DNA of 64,000 bases. Origin: Himantopus leucocephalus. Its lineage: Eukaryota > Chordata > Aves > Charadriiformes > Recurvirostridae. The translations under genes were made by a program, and so were the position numbers. The stretch is taken from NCBI GenBank assembly GCA_003993805.1, contig RSEF01000002.1, positions 75,980,109 through 76,044,108 on the forward strand, read 5' to 3'. The notes under the pieces are model-generated. The model was not told the origin of the DNA and did no database searches. It saw nothing but the letters and a program-made list of their open reading frames with translations. Below are positions 25,527 through 36,400 of the stretch, one piece after another (within the stretch, counting starts at the first letter, position 1; each line of letters opens with the position of its first letter).

Positions 25527-25967
25527 GCACCCAGAGGAGGCCATGACACTGTGGAGAGCCCATACTGGAGCACCCTCCTGGCAGGACTTGTGACCCTGTG
25601 GGGGATCCATGCTGGAGCAGTCTGTTCCTGAAGGAGTGCACCCTGTGGAAAGGACCCATGCTGGAGCAGTTCGTGAAGAACTGAAGCCCATGGGAAAGAG
25701 CTATGTTGGAGGAGGATTGTCTTGGGTGGGTGGGACCCCACTCCAGATCACGGGAAGAGGGTGAGGAGGAAGCAGCAGCAAAGACATCACATGAACTGAC
25801 CACAACCTCCATTCACTGTCCCCGTACACCATGCGGGAAGAGGAGGTAGATAATTTGGGAGAATTCCCGAGAATTTGGGAGTTGAGCTGGGAAGAAGGGA
25901 GGGGTGGGAGCAAGGTGTTTTAAATTTGGTTTTATTTCTCACTATCCTACTCTGACTTTTGATTGGC

Positions 25968-25973
25968 AATAAA
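25968..25973 (+). terminator. LTR polyadenylation signal AATAAA
   Basis: A canonical AATAAA lies about 175 bases before the LTR's 3' end, consistent with the R/U5 boundary region. It is followed by an AT-rich AATTAAATTAATTT stretch. Confidence 0.6.
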
Positions 25974-26143
25974 TTAAATTAATTTCCCTGAGTTGAGTCT
26001 GTTTTACCTGTGATGGTAATTGCTGAATGATCTCCCTGTCCCATGAGCCTTTTGTTATATTTTCTCTCCCCTGTCCAGTTGAGGAGGCAGAGTGACAGAG
26101 CAGCTTGGTGGGCACCTGGTCTCCAGCCAAGGTTAACACACCA

Positions 26144-26147
26144 GAAG
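26144..26147. repeat. Right target-site copy GAAG
   Basis: Matches the four bases before the LTR (25040-25043), marking the integration site of the provirus. Confidence 0.65.
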
Positions 26148-26774
26148 AAGTTAATGAAGAATATGTCTTTGTCTTCTTTTTCTGATTTACCTTCTTAACT
26201 AAGCAACCCTGGTAGCCTAAATGTTCCATTAAAAATTGTGTGATAGTGTTACCTGAAGTTACATCTTACGTATGATGTTGACTGAATAGTTCCACTATTG
26301 TAAAACAAGATGCCTGGAACAGGAATAGTAGGGAATCATCTGAAGCACTGTGCACTTACAAAAGTCTGTTGGCTTCAAGGTCACCTCCGCCTTTCTTCCA
26401 AATATTATCTGGCAAATGCTATAAGGAAAGAAATGAGCATTTCAATGAGCAGTTCAGTTCTGCATAACACAAATCGGAGAATCTAATCCTATAATTTTTT
26501 CACTGAGACCTTAACGTCTCCTTGGGACTTACAATATAGAAAGACATCTAACTTTAACTTAGGCCACAAGTGACAAAGTATCAAACATATCCTTCTAACT
26601 TGTCGTTAATTTCCAATCAATTAAAAATAAAACTAAAAAAGGACATCTCCTTTCTTACCTGAATGTACCTAGTATCAACTTCAAACACTAGATTTCTTTT
26701 TACTCATCCAGCCTACAGTTTTGTTTCTAAGAAGGGAAGGTTGAACACCTTATTGCTGTTCATAGATACCTGGC
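26148..26774. other. Noncoding spacer between solo LTR and CR1
   Basis: AT-rich DNA with no reading frame of note and no recognised repeat. Confidence 0.6.
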
Positions 26775-27093
26775 TGACCTGACTGGAGGTTGTACAAAAG
26801 ATGAAGCTACTCTCTTCTTGGAGGTGCACAGTGGAAGGAGAAAAGGTGACAGCCACAGCATGAAACTTGCGAAAGCCTCACTCAATATAGGAAAAGAATT
26901 TTTGCTGTCAAGGTGATCAGACACTGAAGCAGGTGCCCAGAGCAGTTGTGGAATCTTCATCTTGGAGGCATGCAAGACCCATCTGGACACAGTTCTGGGA
27001 AACCTGCTCCACCCGGGTCTGCTTTGAGCACAGAGCTGGACTGGAGACCAGTGGTGGTCTGTTCCAGCCTATGTGATCTGTGATTCAGTGATG
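26775..27093 (+). mobile_element. CR1 LINE 3' end, decayed
   Basis: On the plus strand, GGAGGTTGTACAAAAGATG, then CTTCTTGGAGGTGCACAGTG and a decayed version of the CR1 ORF2 C-terminus (with CCCAGAGCAGTTGTGGAATC, matching the CR1 stretch that encodes PREVVES) lead into the CR1 3' untranslated region and end at about 27093 in two loose ATTCWGTG octamers. There are stop codons and small deletions, so it is an old, 5'-truncated copy. The CTTGGAGGTGCACAGTG segment is shared with the CR1 at 31388-33160, suggesting the same subfamily. The 5' border is approximate. Confidence 0.85.
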
Positions 27094-30000
27094 CTTAGAT
27101 ATCTGATCTTGATCTTGCAGGTTAAAAATTCATGTTGTACATATTAATCTTTACTATTTCCACTGTGGTAGGACTAAGGACTCCTATCCCTAGCACGTCC
27201 ACTAGGGTAGGTGTGGTGGTCATTTGCAGGGATATCCTTTCAAACCTATGAAGCAATAAAAGAAAATTCAACAAAACTCATGTAGGTAATTTTATTTAGC
27301 ACATATGGAAGAAAAGGTTGGAATAATTGGTTGGTTGCAGACAGGAACTGACATACTGAGAATGAATGAAACAGCTTGTAAAGTGAGAATATGCCTGAAA
27401 GGCATTCTTTAAAAAAAATGAGCTTATTCTTGATGCAATAGGAAAGAAGGAGCCAGTGGAGAGAGTCAAAAAGAAAGGAGGCCTAGAAAAATGGTCTTTG
27501 CAGCAGTAGTATGAATATTGTTTCTGTTAAGAGCAGCAGAAAAAGGTTGTAGTGTTTGAAGGTAAAGAACATGAGAATTTGGAATAGAGTTATAACTTTG
27601 TAGCTAGCTACAGGCTCCAGAAATAATATGCAAGATGGCAACTTAATCTGATTTTTGGACCTAAAAAGCTGCCTGCATCACCTGTCTGTCTGACAAGCCT
27701 GATGATCACATTATTTGCAGCTGTTCTAAATGAGGGAAGTTGTAAGAACTGACCTGGGAAGAGAGGAGTGTGTGACATACTTTAGTCATGCTGCATTTGA
27801 GCTGGTAGCTATCGGAAGATGCTGAAGCTGAGAGACAAGCCAACATGTTGTGGATGAAGTAGAGTTATAAATTTGTATCATGGAGATGGTAGTTAAACTT
27901 TTGCTTGTGCATAAGACTACTGAGACACAGGCAGACAAAAAGAAAGAAAGGAGCCAAAGTCAGGACTTCATGCAATCATCTATGAATGCAGAAGATCCTT
28001 GAAAGTACAGACTACCAGAGAGATAGGTAAGAGAACCCAGAAAGGACAAAGTTGCTGAAGTCATTGAAACTAAGGAAGGAAAAGAATTCAAAAGAAGAGT
28101 ATTGCTATTGTGTTAAGGCCAAGAGACAAGTGAGGGTACTGATTTTGAGAATTAAGCAGATGTAGGTCAATATAGTAATACTGACTGTAGCTTCATTCGA
28201 ATGAAAAGGTGAGTAGAAAGGTTCTGAAAGCTCAGCTGAGCTGAAAGAAGGATGGAATCAGGGCATGAGACTCCTGAAAGCAATTGCAGTGTGAACTTAG
28301 AGAGTGGAAAGAGGGGGAAAAGACTGGATTTTTTTTTAAATGGGAAAAAATAAAACATAATCTTTATTGTGAAAGAAAAGATCAAGAAGATGAAGTGATG
28401 AGAAAAGCAGGGTGCTAATATGAATGGATAAGAATGCATCCTGATCTGCAAGGAATCACTAATAGGGTCAGAGAAGCTCAGCAGATTAGAAATCATAGTA
28501 TGAAGATGAAGTAGTTGAAGTAGAGGAAGAACAGACTAGCCAAAATGAGTACCTCATAGTTTGTCAATTTTCTCTTGGATTAAATCAGTGACTTCCGTCA
28601 CAGGGAAATGAGTTAAAACAGAACTGAAGAAAGGCTTAAGAAGCAAGCTACGGATAAAAAGAAGACATCTAGAATATGACATCTAGGAAGTCTGTTGAAC
28701 TGGAGAAGTAGAGTTCTTCCATTTGAAGACAGAAAAATTGAAAGGGAGAAAATACATTTGTAGTACAGGAAGTCAGACTGTTCACAGAACTTTCCACTGA
28801 AGATACCATACAGCACGAACAGAGGAAGCAGATAATGAATCTGGCCAAGGAGTTGGCATGCTGCAGCAGCTTATGTCTTCTGCAACACTTACGAGAAAGA
28901 TTTCATATTTTCTTCAGATCTTTATCAAAAATATTGACCATCATGGGGCTCAGTGTATCTCCTTGATGAATACACAAGCAACCTCTACGCTAGGGTGACA
29001 GCTCACCATTTACAACTACATACTCTTATCATGTTTTTAATCTAATTAATATAAGCTTCTTTGATTTTTTTTTTTTTGTTTTGAGCACAAATGACTTCGG
29101 TGAGAGTGCTATGCAAGATGAAGTTAAACTCCCCGCAGAAATCTCAATATATAACGTCATCACATTATCATTGTCAGCAAAGTTTGTACTCCCTAAAAAC
29201 TTACTTTTTTTAAACAAGATATACATTCTACAAGTCATATTCATTTTGGATTAATAAAGGTAGTAAGTTCTAAAAATCGTTAGAACAGACTCTTCTGACA
29301 GTCTTGTTTCCACTGACTTACCTATGGACCACAGGTTTTTAAAGTCCCTTCTGAAGACTGATAGGTCAAACCCTTGATCCCCTTTGGATTGTGGGTGTGA
29401 AACTGCGGATACCTGTATGTGATACTCGCTCTGGTTTTGTTGGAATGTGAAGAGGACGGTTTTCTAATGTGGGGAATTTTTTTCTGCCTTTTTGCTAACT
29501 ATACTGTTACCTCCTACTAAAGGAACAGAATACCACAGCAGGAGGGAACATTATGTGGAATGTGCCTGCCATCCTGCTGGGAAACTGGGCGATGCCTAGC
29601 CACTATGAAGGCAAAAACAAGGCAAATAGTTTGTATTTATATTAAAATAAGTAATCGGATCCATTTTTTTTGGAGGACAGCAGGTAGCCTCTGTCTTAAT
29701 TACAGTTGCAGTTATGAAAGAGGCAGATTACAGTTTTTTCCTGTTAGCTCTCTTGTTGTCTTTTATAAAAATAAGCAGCCAATCATGTTTACAACACTAC
29801 TTCAACTATAAGTGCTGACTGTTAGCCAATAGCAAGTCAAGGAAGGACATCTAATGCATTAATTGACAACCACGAACGATTTGTTATAGCTGGAGAAACT
29901 GCGGTGGCTGATTCTGCTAATTCAAATCCCTATTTTAAGATTTGCCTCTTCCATGAAAACCACAGAAATTGAGTCTTTTTTTTAAAAAAAAAAAAAACAA

Positions 30001-31387
30001 ACCACAGCTGTTAACTGAGTTATCAAGTTCTCTAAATCCTTGAACAGAGTAACCAGGTGACATTATTGCTATAAACCCTGAACCACATCCTCTCTGTTCT
30101 ATTCGTTACATTTCCTTGATGTAGTTGGAACTTAACATATACAGGTACAGCGGACTACTGTTTGTAAGTGGCCATTTGCAAGAATGGAGTCTTAGATAAC
30201 AAAACGATGAGATTGGTATAGGATCTCATCATGAGAAAATGTAAACAAGGGTAGCTTCACTTACTGCTATTTGTTTCCTTCCTATCACAGTAATACATGC
30301 TGCGTCATCAGTCAGATTTTGAATCCTTCCTGCAGAATTAGAAATCACTAAATGTTCACAAAATGGTCATCAAGTATTCCAGGTAGATCTTCATATGTAC
30401 TCAGCATTGTTTAGTCCCATAAATTTTCCCTCACTGAGAAATACTTGCAGGATTTTTCCATTTAGGCTCTTGTGTGTGTTCCTTCAGCTGCTCAGTGACA
30501 AGTATGCTATGGCACATGCTTTGGCCTCATGCTTAACGTGTGCCCCATATATTTCTATTTTCTGTTCTGGATAACTTAGGAAAGATGGGTCTGCTAAACT
30601 TTCTGATGAATGTGGGCAATACCTAGTACTTTATTTGGGCATTTGATTTTGAAGAGGCTTAGATGTTTGGTTTTACCCTTTTTGCCTTTCTAGCTTTCAC
30701 ATACATATATTGTGATGGAATAAATTTTCAACTGGAAACTGATAGAGAGTTCTTGATCTAGGTTCTTGATAATCAAATCTTGTTTAGGCTTGTAAATACA
30801 GATGATAACATTTTAAAGCATCCTTTTGGATGTTTTCTTGGCTTGCATGGGTATGTTAGCTTAATGCTTAACAAGAGTAAAAGAAGTAAATAGAATATTA
30901 TGAATTGTTAGGGAAATACTAGACAATACAACAGAGAATATTGTATGCCTCCATGTTGAACTTGTTTCTAGGATATTGTGTGAGGACCTGCTGATCCCAT
31001 CAGCCAATACCCCTTCCCCCAAAAAGGGGAGGATAAAAGTGGAAAAGGTTTGGTGAAGGGCTAAAATAACATGGGAACAGCTTCTATATAAGCAGCAAAT
31101 AGGCAGGTTAGCACCTTTTATCCTGGAAAAGGTGTCTGAGGATCAAACATCAGAGTCTGACGAAATCTCGAGTGGCATGGAGAAGATATGAAGTTATTAC
31201 TTATTCACTGTCTCTTCCAATACAAGAATTAGAAGGCAACAAAAGAAGGTGGCAGATCCAAACCAAGGAAGAAGTGATTCTTTGCAAAGCATGTAGTTAA
31301 GTTGCAGAGCTGTGAAACAGTGAGAATTACTGTTTACAGTAAAACTGTCTCGGGCTCAGGGTGTCCCTAAGCTGCAAATTAGAAATA
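27094..31387. other. Noncoding AT-rich DNA, no gene recognised
   Basis: No recognisable gene. The longest open frames are about 109 codons, rich in Phe/Leu/Ser, as expected from AT-rich DNA read antisense. A T8A14 junction lies at 29976-29997. Confidence 0.7.
29976..29997 (+). repeat. T8A14 homopolymer junction
   Basis: Eight T directly followed by fourteen A. It could be a poly-A remnant or a simple nucleosome-disfavouring tract; no retroposed sequence was recognised next to it. Confidence 0.9.
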
Positions 31388-33160
31388 CAGATTCATATAG
31401 CTTGGAAAGGGCCACCTTCTAGTCCAACCCCCTGCTCAAAGCAGGCCCAGGTAGAGAAGGTTGTTCAGGACTGCGTCCAGATGGGTCTCGCATGCTTCCA
31501 AGGTGGAGATTCCACAACTGCGCTGGGCACCTGCTCCAGTGTCTGACCGCCTTCATAGTAAAAATTCTTTTCCCTGTATTGAGTGAGAAATTCCCAGGTT
31601 TCATGCTGTGCTTGTTGCCTCTTGTCCTTTCACTGTGCACCTCCAAGAATAAAGTCCCTGCCTAAGCTATCTTGTAGGTGAGATGGTCTCCAGCTGTTAA
31701 CCAGTTGGCCCCCAGCCTGTACTGCTGCATGGGGTTATTCTATTCTTGGTGCAGGACTTTGCCTTTGCCTTTATTGAACTTCATGAAGTTCCTCTCAGCC
31801 CTTTTTATAGCTTACCTGTCTGTGAAAATACACAGGAGGCAGGCATCTTATTCACTATCCCTAGTTTTCTATCATCTGCAAACTTGCTGATAGTGCACTC
31901 TAGCCCATCATCCAGCTTGTTAATAAAGGTGCTGAATGGTCTTGCCATTGGTATTGACCCCTGAGGGATAATCACGAGTACTGGCTGTCTGTTGAGACTT
32001 CTTGCTGCTGATCACTGACCTTCAAACCCCATGGTCCAGCCAAATTTTTATCCACCTTGTCATGCACTTATCTAGTCCATATCTTACTCATTTGCCTATA
32101 AGGATACTACTGGAGACCATGTCAAAGACCTGCTAAAGTAACGGTGTACAACATTTACTGCTGTCCCATTATCCACACAGCTAGTCATCTCATCATAGAA
32201 AATTAGTTGGTTAGACATGATTTGCCCTTGGTAAGTACATTCTGGCTGTTCCAGTCACCACCTTCTTCTTGTGGCTGGAAATAGCTCTCAAGAGGATTTG
32301 CTCCTTGGCCTTCCCAGAGACTAAGGCAAGGCTGACCAGCCTGTACTTCCCCATACCGTTTGCCTTTCTTAAAGATGGGTATGATGTTTGTCTTTTCTCA
32401 GTACCCTTAGATGCAACTGACCTGGTCCCATGGACTTGTGTGTGCTCAATTGGCTTAAGAGCTCCCTAACTGTACCTCCCTCTACATTCCCACTGACTCA
32501 GTAGGCAGTGGGAACTGGGCAGTCAGGGGGGCAGACCTAACCAGTAAAAATCAAAGAAAAAACCTTTGAATATCTCAGCCTCTTCCACATCCTTTGTCAG
32601 TAGGTCTCCTCCCCCATTAAGCACCAGGCCCACATTTTCTTCAGCCTTCCTTTTGCTGACAGTGTGGTTGTGGAATTTATTCCTCTTGCCCTTCACATCC
32701 CTCACTAGTTTCAACTCCAGCTGAGCTTTGGTTTTCCTAATTCTTTCCTCTGCACCCAAGAAATGTCTCTAATCTTCCTGGGTAGCCTTCTTTCTTTGTA
32801 CTTTCTTTTTGCATTTGCGCTTAGTCAGGAGCTCTCCAATCATCCAATCTACCTTCTGCCATACTTGGTCCACTTTCTGCCCATTGGAATGGAATTTTCT
32901 TGCATTTTGAGGAAGTTCTACTAAAAGATCAGCTGGTTGTATTGGGCTCCTTTGCCCTCTAGGGTAGTCTCCTATTGGATTCTACTGAGCAGATCCCTGA
33001 AAAACCCAAAACTTGCTCTTCTGAAGTTCAGGGTTGTGATCCTACTATTTGTCTATCTCCTTTCAGGTTTTTTAACTCCATGATCTAATGGTCATGGCAG
33101 CTAAGGCTATATCTTTATATCCGTGACTGGCTGGTGAGTATGAGGTTCCTGAGACCACCT
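31388..33160 (-). mobile_element. CR1 LINE relic, ORF2 endonuclease-linker/RT to 3' end, internally deleted
   Basis: Read on the minus strand this is a decayed CR1 ORF2. Near 32759-32523 the frame still reads RIRKTKAQLELKLVRDVKG and KRKAEENVG..LLTKDVEEAE, the linker upstream of the reverse transcriptase. Further along come KSMGP (near 32435), a broken counterpart of the palm motif SKAFDTVSHN, then PQGSI, FINKLDDG and the catalytic-box segment KFADDRKLG (about 31880), with both Asp codons retained. Stops and frameshifts interrupt it throughout. After the segment encoding FNKGKC-type sequence, the block that should encode LGVLVD... to LLERVQRRATKM is missing, and the copy jumps to the C-terminal region and the CR1 3' end near 31388-31650. 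It is therefore dead and internally deleted by roughly 250-350 bases. The 5' border near 33160 is fuzzy. Confidence 0.85.
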
Positions 33161-33435
33161 TCTCTAAGCAGCTCCATCATAACCTGTAGGGAGAATATTT
33201 GGAAAAGTACCATTATATTCTTGTTCCATTTTTGTACTCTTCCCCAGATATCTGCTTTTGATCACTGCCCTTGGTATGTACCTAAAGAACTGCCACCAGT
33301 AGGAGGGATCACGTCTGTTAAGTTCTGATGTCAGGAGTAGGACATGAACCCAAGTCTCCACAAGAAAGCCAGAAAATACGCCGCAGAAAAACTTGTAGCT
33401 TTCAGCCTAGTACCTCCACTCCTGCTTGGCAACCA

Positions 33436-33496
33436 TCTGAAACAGGATACTGGGCTACACAGACCCAGTACAACCATACTCATGTTCTTGGGTTGC
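33436..33496 (+). mobile_element. Possible ancient L3/CR1-like or SINE tail remnant
   Basis: The segment with AACAGGATACTGGGCTACA, then AGACCCAGTACAACCAT and ending in ATGTTCTTGG resembles the widespread amniote repeat tail of the form GGATACTGGGCTAGATGG...CTGACCCAGTATGGC...TTCTTATG. The central part is shortened. From memory this tail occurs in L3/CR1-related LINEs and their SINEs of turtles, crocodilians and birds; the exact family cannot be set from this fragment. Confidence 0.45.
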
Positions 33497-36400
33497 TGCC
33501 CAGAGCAGATATCCAAACTGAATTGCTTCTTTTGTTCCTTTGCCTTTTAAGATAACACTTGATTTGGAACTACTGAAATTCTTGCTAGGTGTTTTTCACA
33601 ATTGTTTTTTAACTCAGTCTTTTTCATGCTGAGTAGTCCTTCAGTCTTTGCTTGCATGCTAATTGAGCTATCCCCTCGAAAAACAATGTTGTCAGCAAAA
33701 TCCAAGTCTCCTAAGGTACTGTTGTTGAACCAGGCAATGTATGTGTTACAGCAAAGTGTATCTTTTTCCATAATGAATTAATGACAATACCAACAGAAAA
33801 TGTGAAATAACACTTTCCTGTTTGAGAGAATCTATGTTAAACCTTTTAAGATCTGCTCACCTTGGTTCTACTTTAGATTGAACCTTATATGAAGGCACAT
33901 TGATATTAATTTTTTTGGCATACACAAGATTTAAATATGTTCCCGAATGATTCACAGTGATGCTGTCAAATAGTTTCTGGAAATTTCTGCACAATTTTAG
34001 GACCACTTTTAGGCTGAAAAAGTCTAGTTAACACATGACTTTCTGAATCAAGCCTTGATTGATCATCCTTTTGCTTCCTTTCTTCCATTCAAGGTGATAT
34101 TGCAGGAGATTTGGTATTGCTCACAAAAGCATAATACACATCAGATGCTGCAAAGGCATAGGTTACTTTTTGTACTACTTTGATTATGATGTTATTTTCT
34201 TATTGTTCTGCAAACAGAGGTTTTGCTAAGGCAAACCAAAAGCAAGTGTCAGAACCTCTCCAAACAGGTGTTCATTAAGAAAATATGTGATGAAAATGCT
34301 AACAATATGTCGTAAAGCACAGACTTGTAAATGTTTACTAGGGCTAGTAAAAAAGAACAGAAAAGATTAGATGTGTTTTAAAATTTCTTTACAGTTTAAG
34401 ATGTACGGACTCTGGTTGTCAAAGCAATGGGTTTTGGAGACAATCCAAATCTCTGCATTATTAACTCAGGTCTATCTCATTAGATCTTACTCTTTCTTGT
34501 ATTATTTTGGGCATAGAAACTGGACAGCAAACCCACCCAGTTCTTCGGTTTTTGTTCCTCCCCAAATTCTGCTCAGAGCAACAAAACAAAGGATCTTTTT
34601 ATTCCTAAATTTCACACTGATTAACTTATTCTAAGCATGGGACTCTGCAGAAAGGATGGTGGAAACACCCCATGAAGAAGCTGCTCTCAGCATCTTCAGC
34701 GCAGCATGCCTAGGCAGGCCTTTCTAGCAGTTACACCTCATAAACAATGAGTGGAATGAAGAAGACTTCAGAAATGAGTACAGAAACACCAGAGCTATGT
34801 TGCCCTCCTTACATCATGAGCTATAAATGCTGAAATGTGTACAATGCGGATACTGGGTTCTCAGCTCTAACTCTTCCACTCTACGTAGCCACACTAATTG
34901 CTGATGTAGACATAACGTCAGTAGTCCCCTTTTACATGTGCTGCCTCATCTCCCACCTCTTTAAATTGGCAGTTCCCTGTACTCTGCTTCTTCCTCTATA
35001 TGACTGAGACAGAGAAAACATCTACTGTACTTGGAAAGATTTTCTCTCATCTCCCCTTGATCATAGGTTTGGGAGTGTCTTGAAACTCAAGCTCTGTATT
35101 TAGAATCATTTTAAACCAGTTAAAAACATCTGAGTCTACATGAATAGGATAATTTTTTGGAAGGAGCAAAAAAGCCAGAGCATTAAAAGATAGTAAAATA
35201 TTAAAGCAAAATTGTTTTAATTAATAGAGATAATTCAAGGCAACATTGTGAAAATTCAGATGTCAGTTGTTTTTGGAAGGTATACAAATCAACACAAACA
35301 AATAACCCAAATAGAGCCAGTTGGTAAGTCATGCACTAAGTACAGGAGGAATACTTTGACTTAATCATTTTGCAGCTCAATAGCAGACTGAGCCTCCTTC
35401 AGCATGTCTTCCTCTGCTGCAGACTGTTTGTATGAGAACAATGTCTGAGAGGAGGTATTTTAGTTTCAGTTCTTTTTACACAGTTTCCAGCCTATTGACA
35501 AATATAAATTGCATACTTTTTCTGTGACAGGGGGAATATTGTATAAGGAATTGCGACCTGATTATTTATCTAGTATTTATTTAACTTCCAATATTTTCAC
35601 CTCTGAGGATCACACAGGTTGGTAATCCTCAGAGCCTAGGAAATGGATTTTTAATTAGATACTCAGAGAATGACTCCAGATGATGGATGTGAAGGTGATT
35701 TTAGTATTCTGTGTGACTCCTGGCCAATGATTTTTGCCCTGTATTTTAAGCCAGGGCTTAAGCTCAGGTACAGCCAGTCCACTGAATGCTCACTGCTGTG
35801 TCTAGTCTGGCATTGGTCTCCGGGGAGAAGACACGGGAAGGTGAGGTGAGTGGGGACAGCAGTTTCCATGACCACACTAAGGTGATAGAGGAGCTTGCTT
35901 GAGTTCTCTTTTTTCTTTCTGGGAGGCCAGCAGGGCTGAAACAACTATTAAGTGCTGCTACCCAGCTGGCATTGGGGAATTTCTTCCACAATGGAGAGAG
36001 ATGGAGAACTCTAGAGCTTAATCAAGTTTTCCTTTATTCAGTTTCTACTCTTCCTGGCAGCTGAGTAGCATTAAGTGCAAATATTACTAGGATGATACTG
36101 AGAAGAAGCATAGGGAGCGGGACAACTGTATTTGGGTCTCAAGAGCTGTTTCTCCTCACCATGCCTGGGGAGGCAGGACCCTCGAATCAGCAGACAATAC
36201 TGCCACTCAACTGGTACAGGAAACTGGTACGGAGGAAAGAGAAGTTCTTTTGGTTCCAATGACTTTTTACTTCCACCCATTCCCAAAACCTATGTACCTA
36301 TAACATATAAGCCTGAACCCTAATTTATCTCACTGAATGGCCCTTTATGGGGTGGCAGGTTTGGGGGGTAAGCTGGGGGACGGTCGAGCAGTCAAGCTTG

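Larger units (their letters stand above)
25044..26143 (+). mobile_element. Solo LTR of an avian endogenous retrovirus (ERVL-like)
   Basis: A 1100-bp unit starts TGTATTGGGTTTGCACGA and ends with CA, the canonical TG...CA of retroviral LTRs, and is flanked by GAAG on both sides. Its start and its 3' part (the AATAAA region, then GAGTCTGTTTTACCTGTGA, then the CTCCCCTGTCCAG stretch near the end) are of a type I recognise from bird ERV LTRs. A polyadenylation signal AATAAA at 25968-25973 fixes the orientation as plus. No gag, pol or env sequence and no second LTR adjoin it, so it is a solo LTR left by recombination between two LTRs. The centre is GC richer than the surroundings and holds three 39-bp repeats. 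Several overlapping open frames cross it on both strands, but they are by-products of these repeats and not genes. Confidence 0.85.

Noticed and set aside
24947..25741. 264-codon open frame on the minus strand and several overlapping frames on both strands
   Set aside because: They lie mostly within the solo LTR and stay open because of the 39-bp repeats and GC-rich composition. The frame crosses the LTR's left border into unrelated flank, and no protein family is recognisable.
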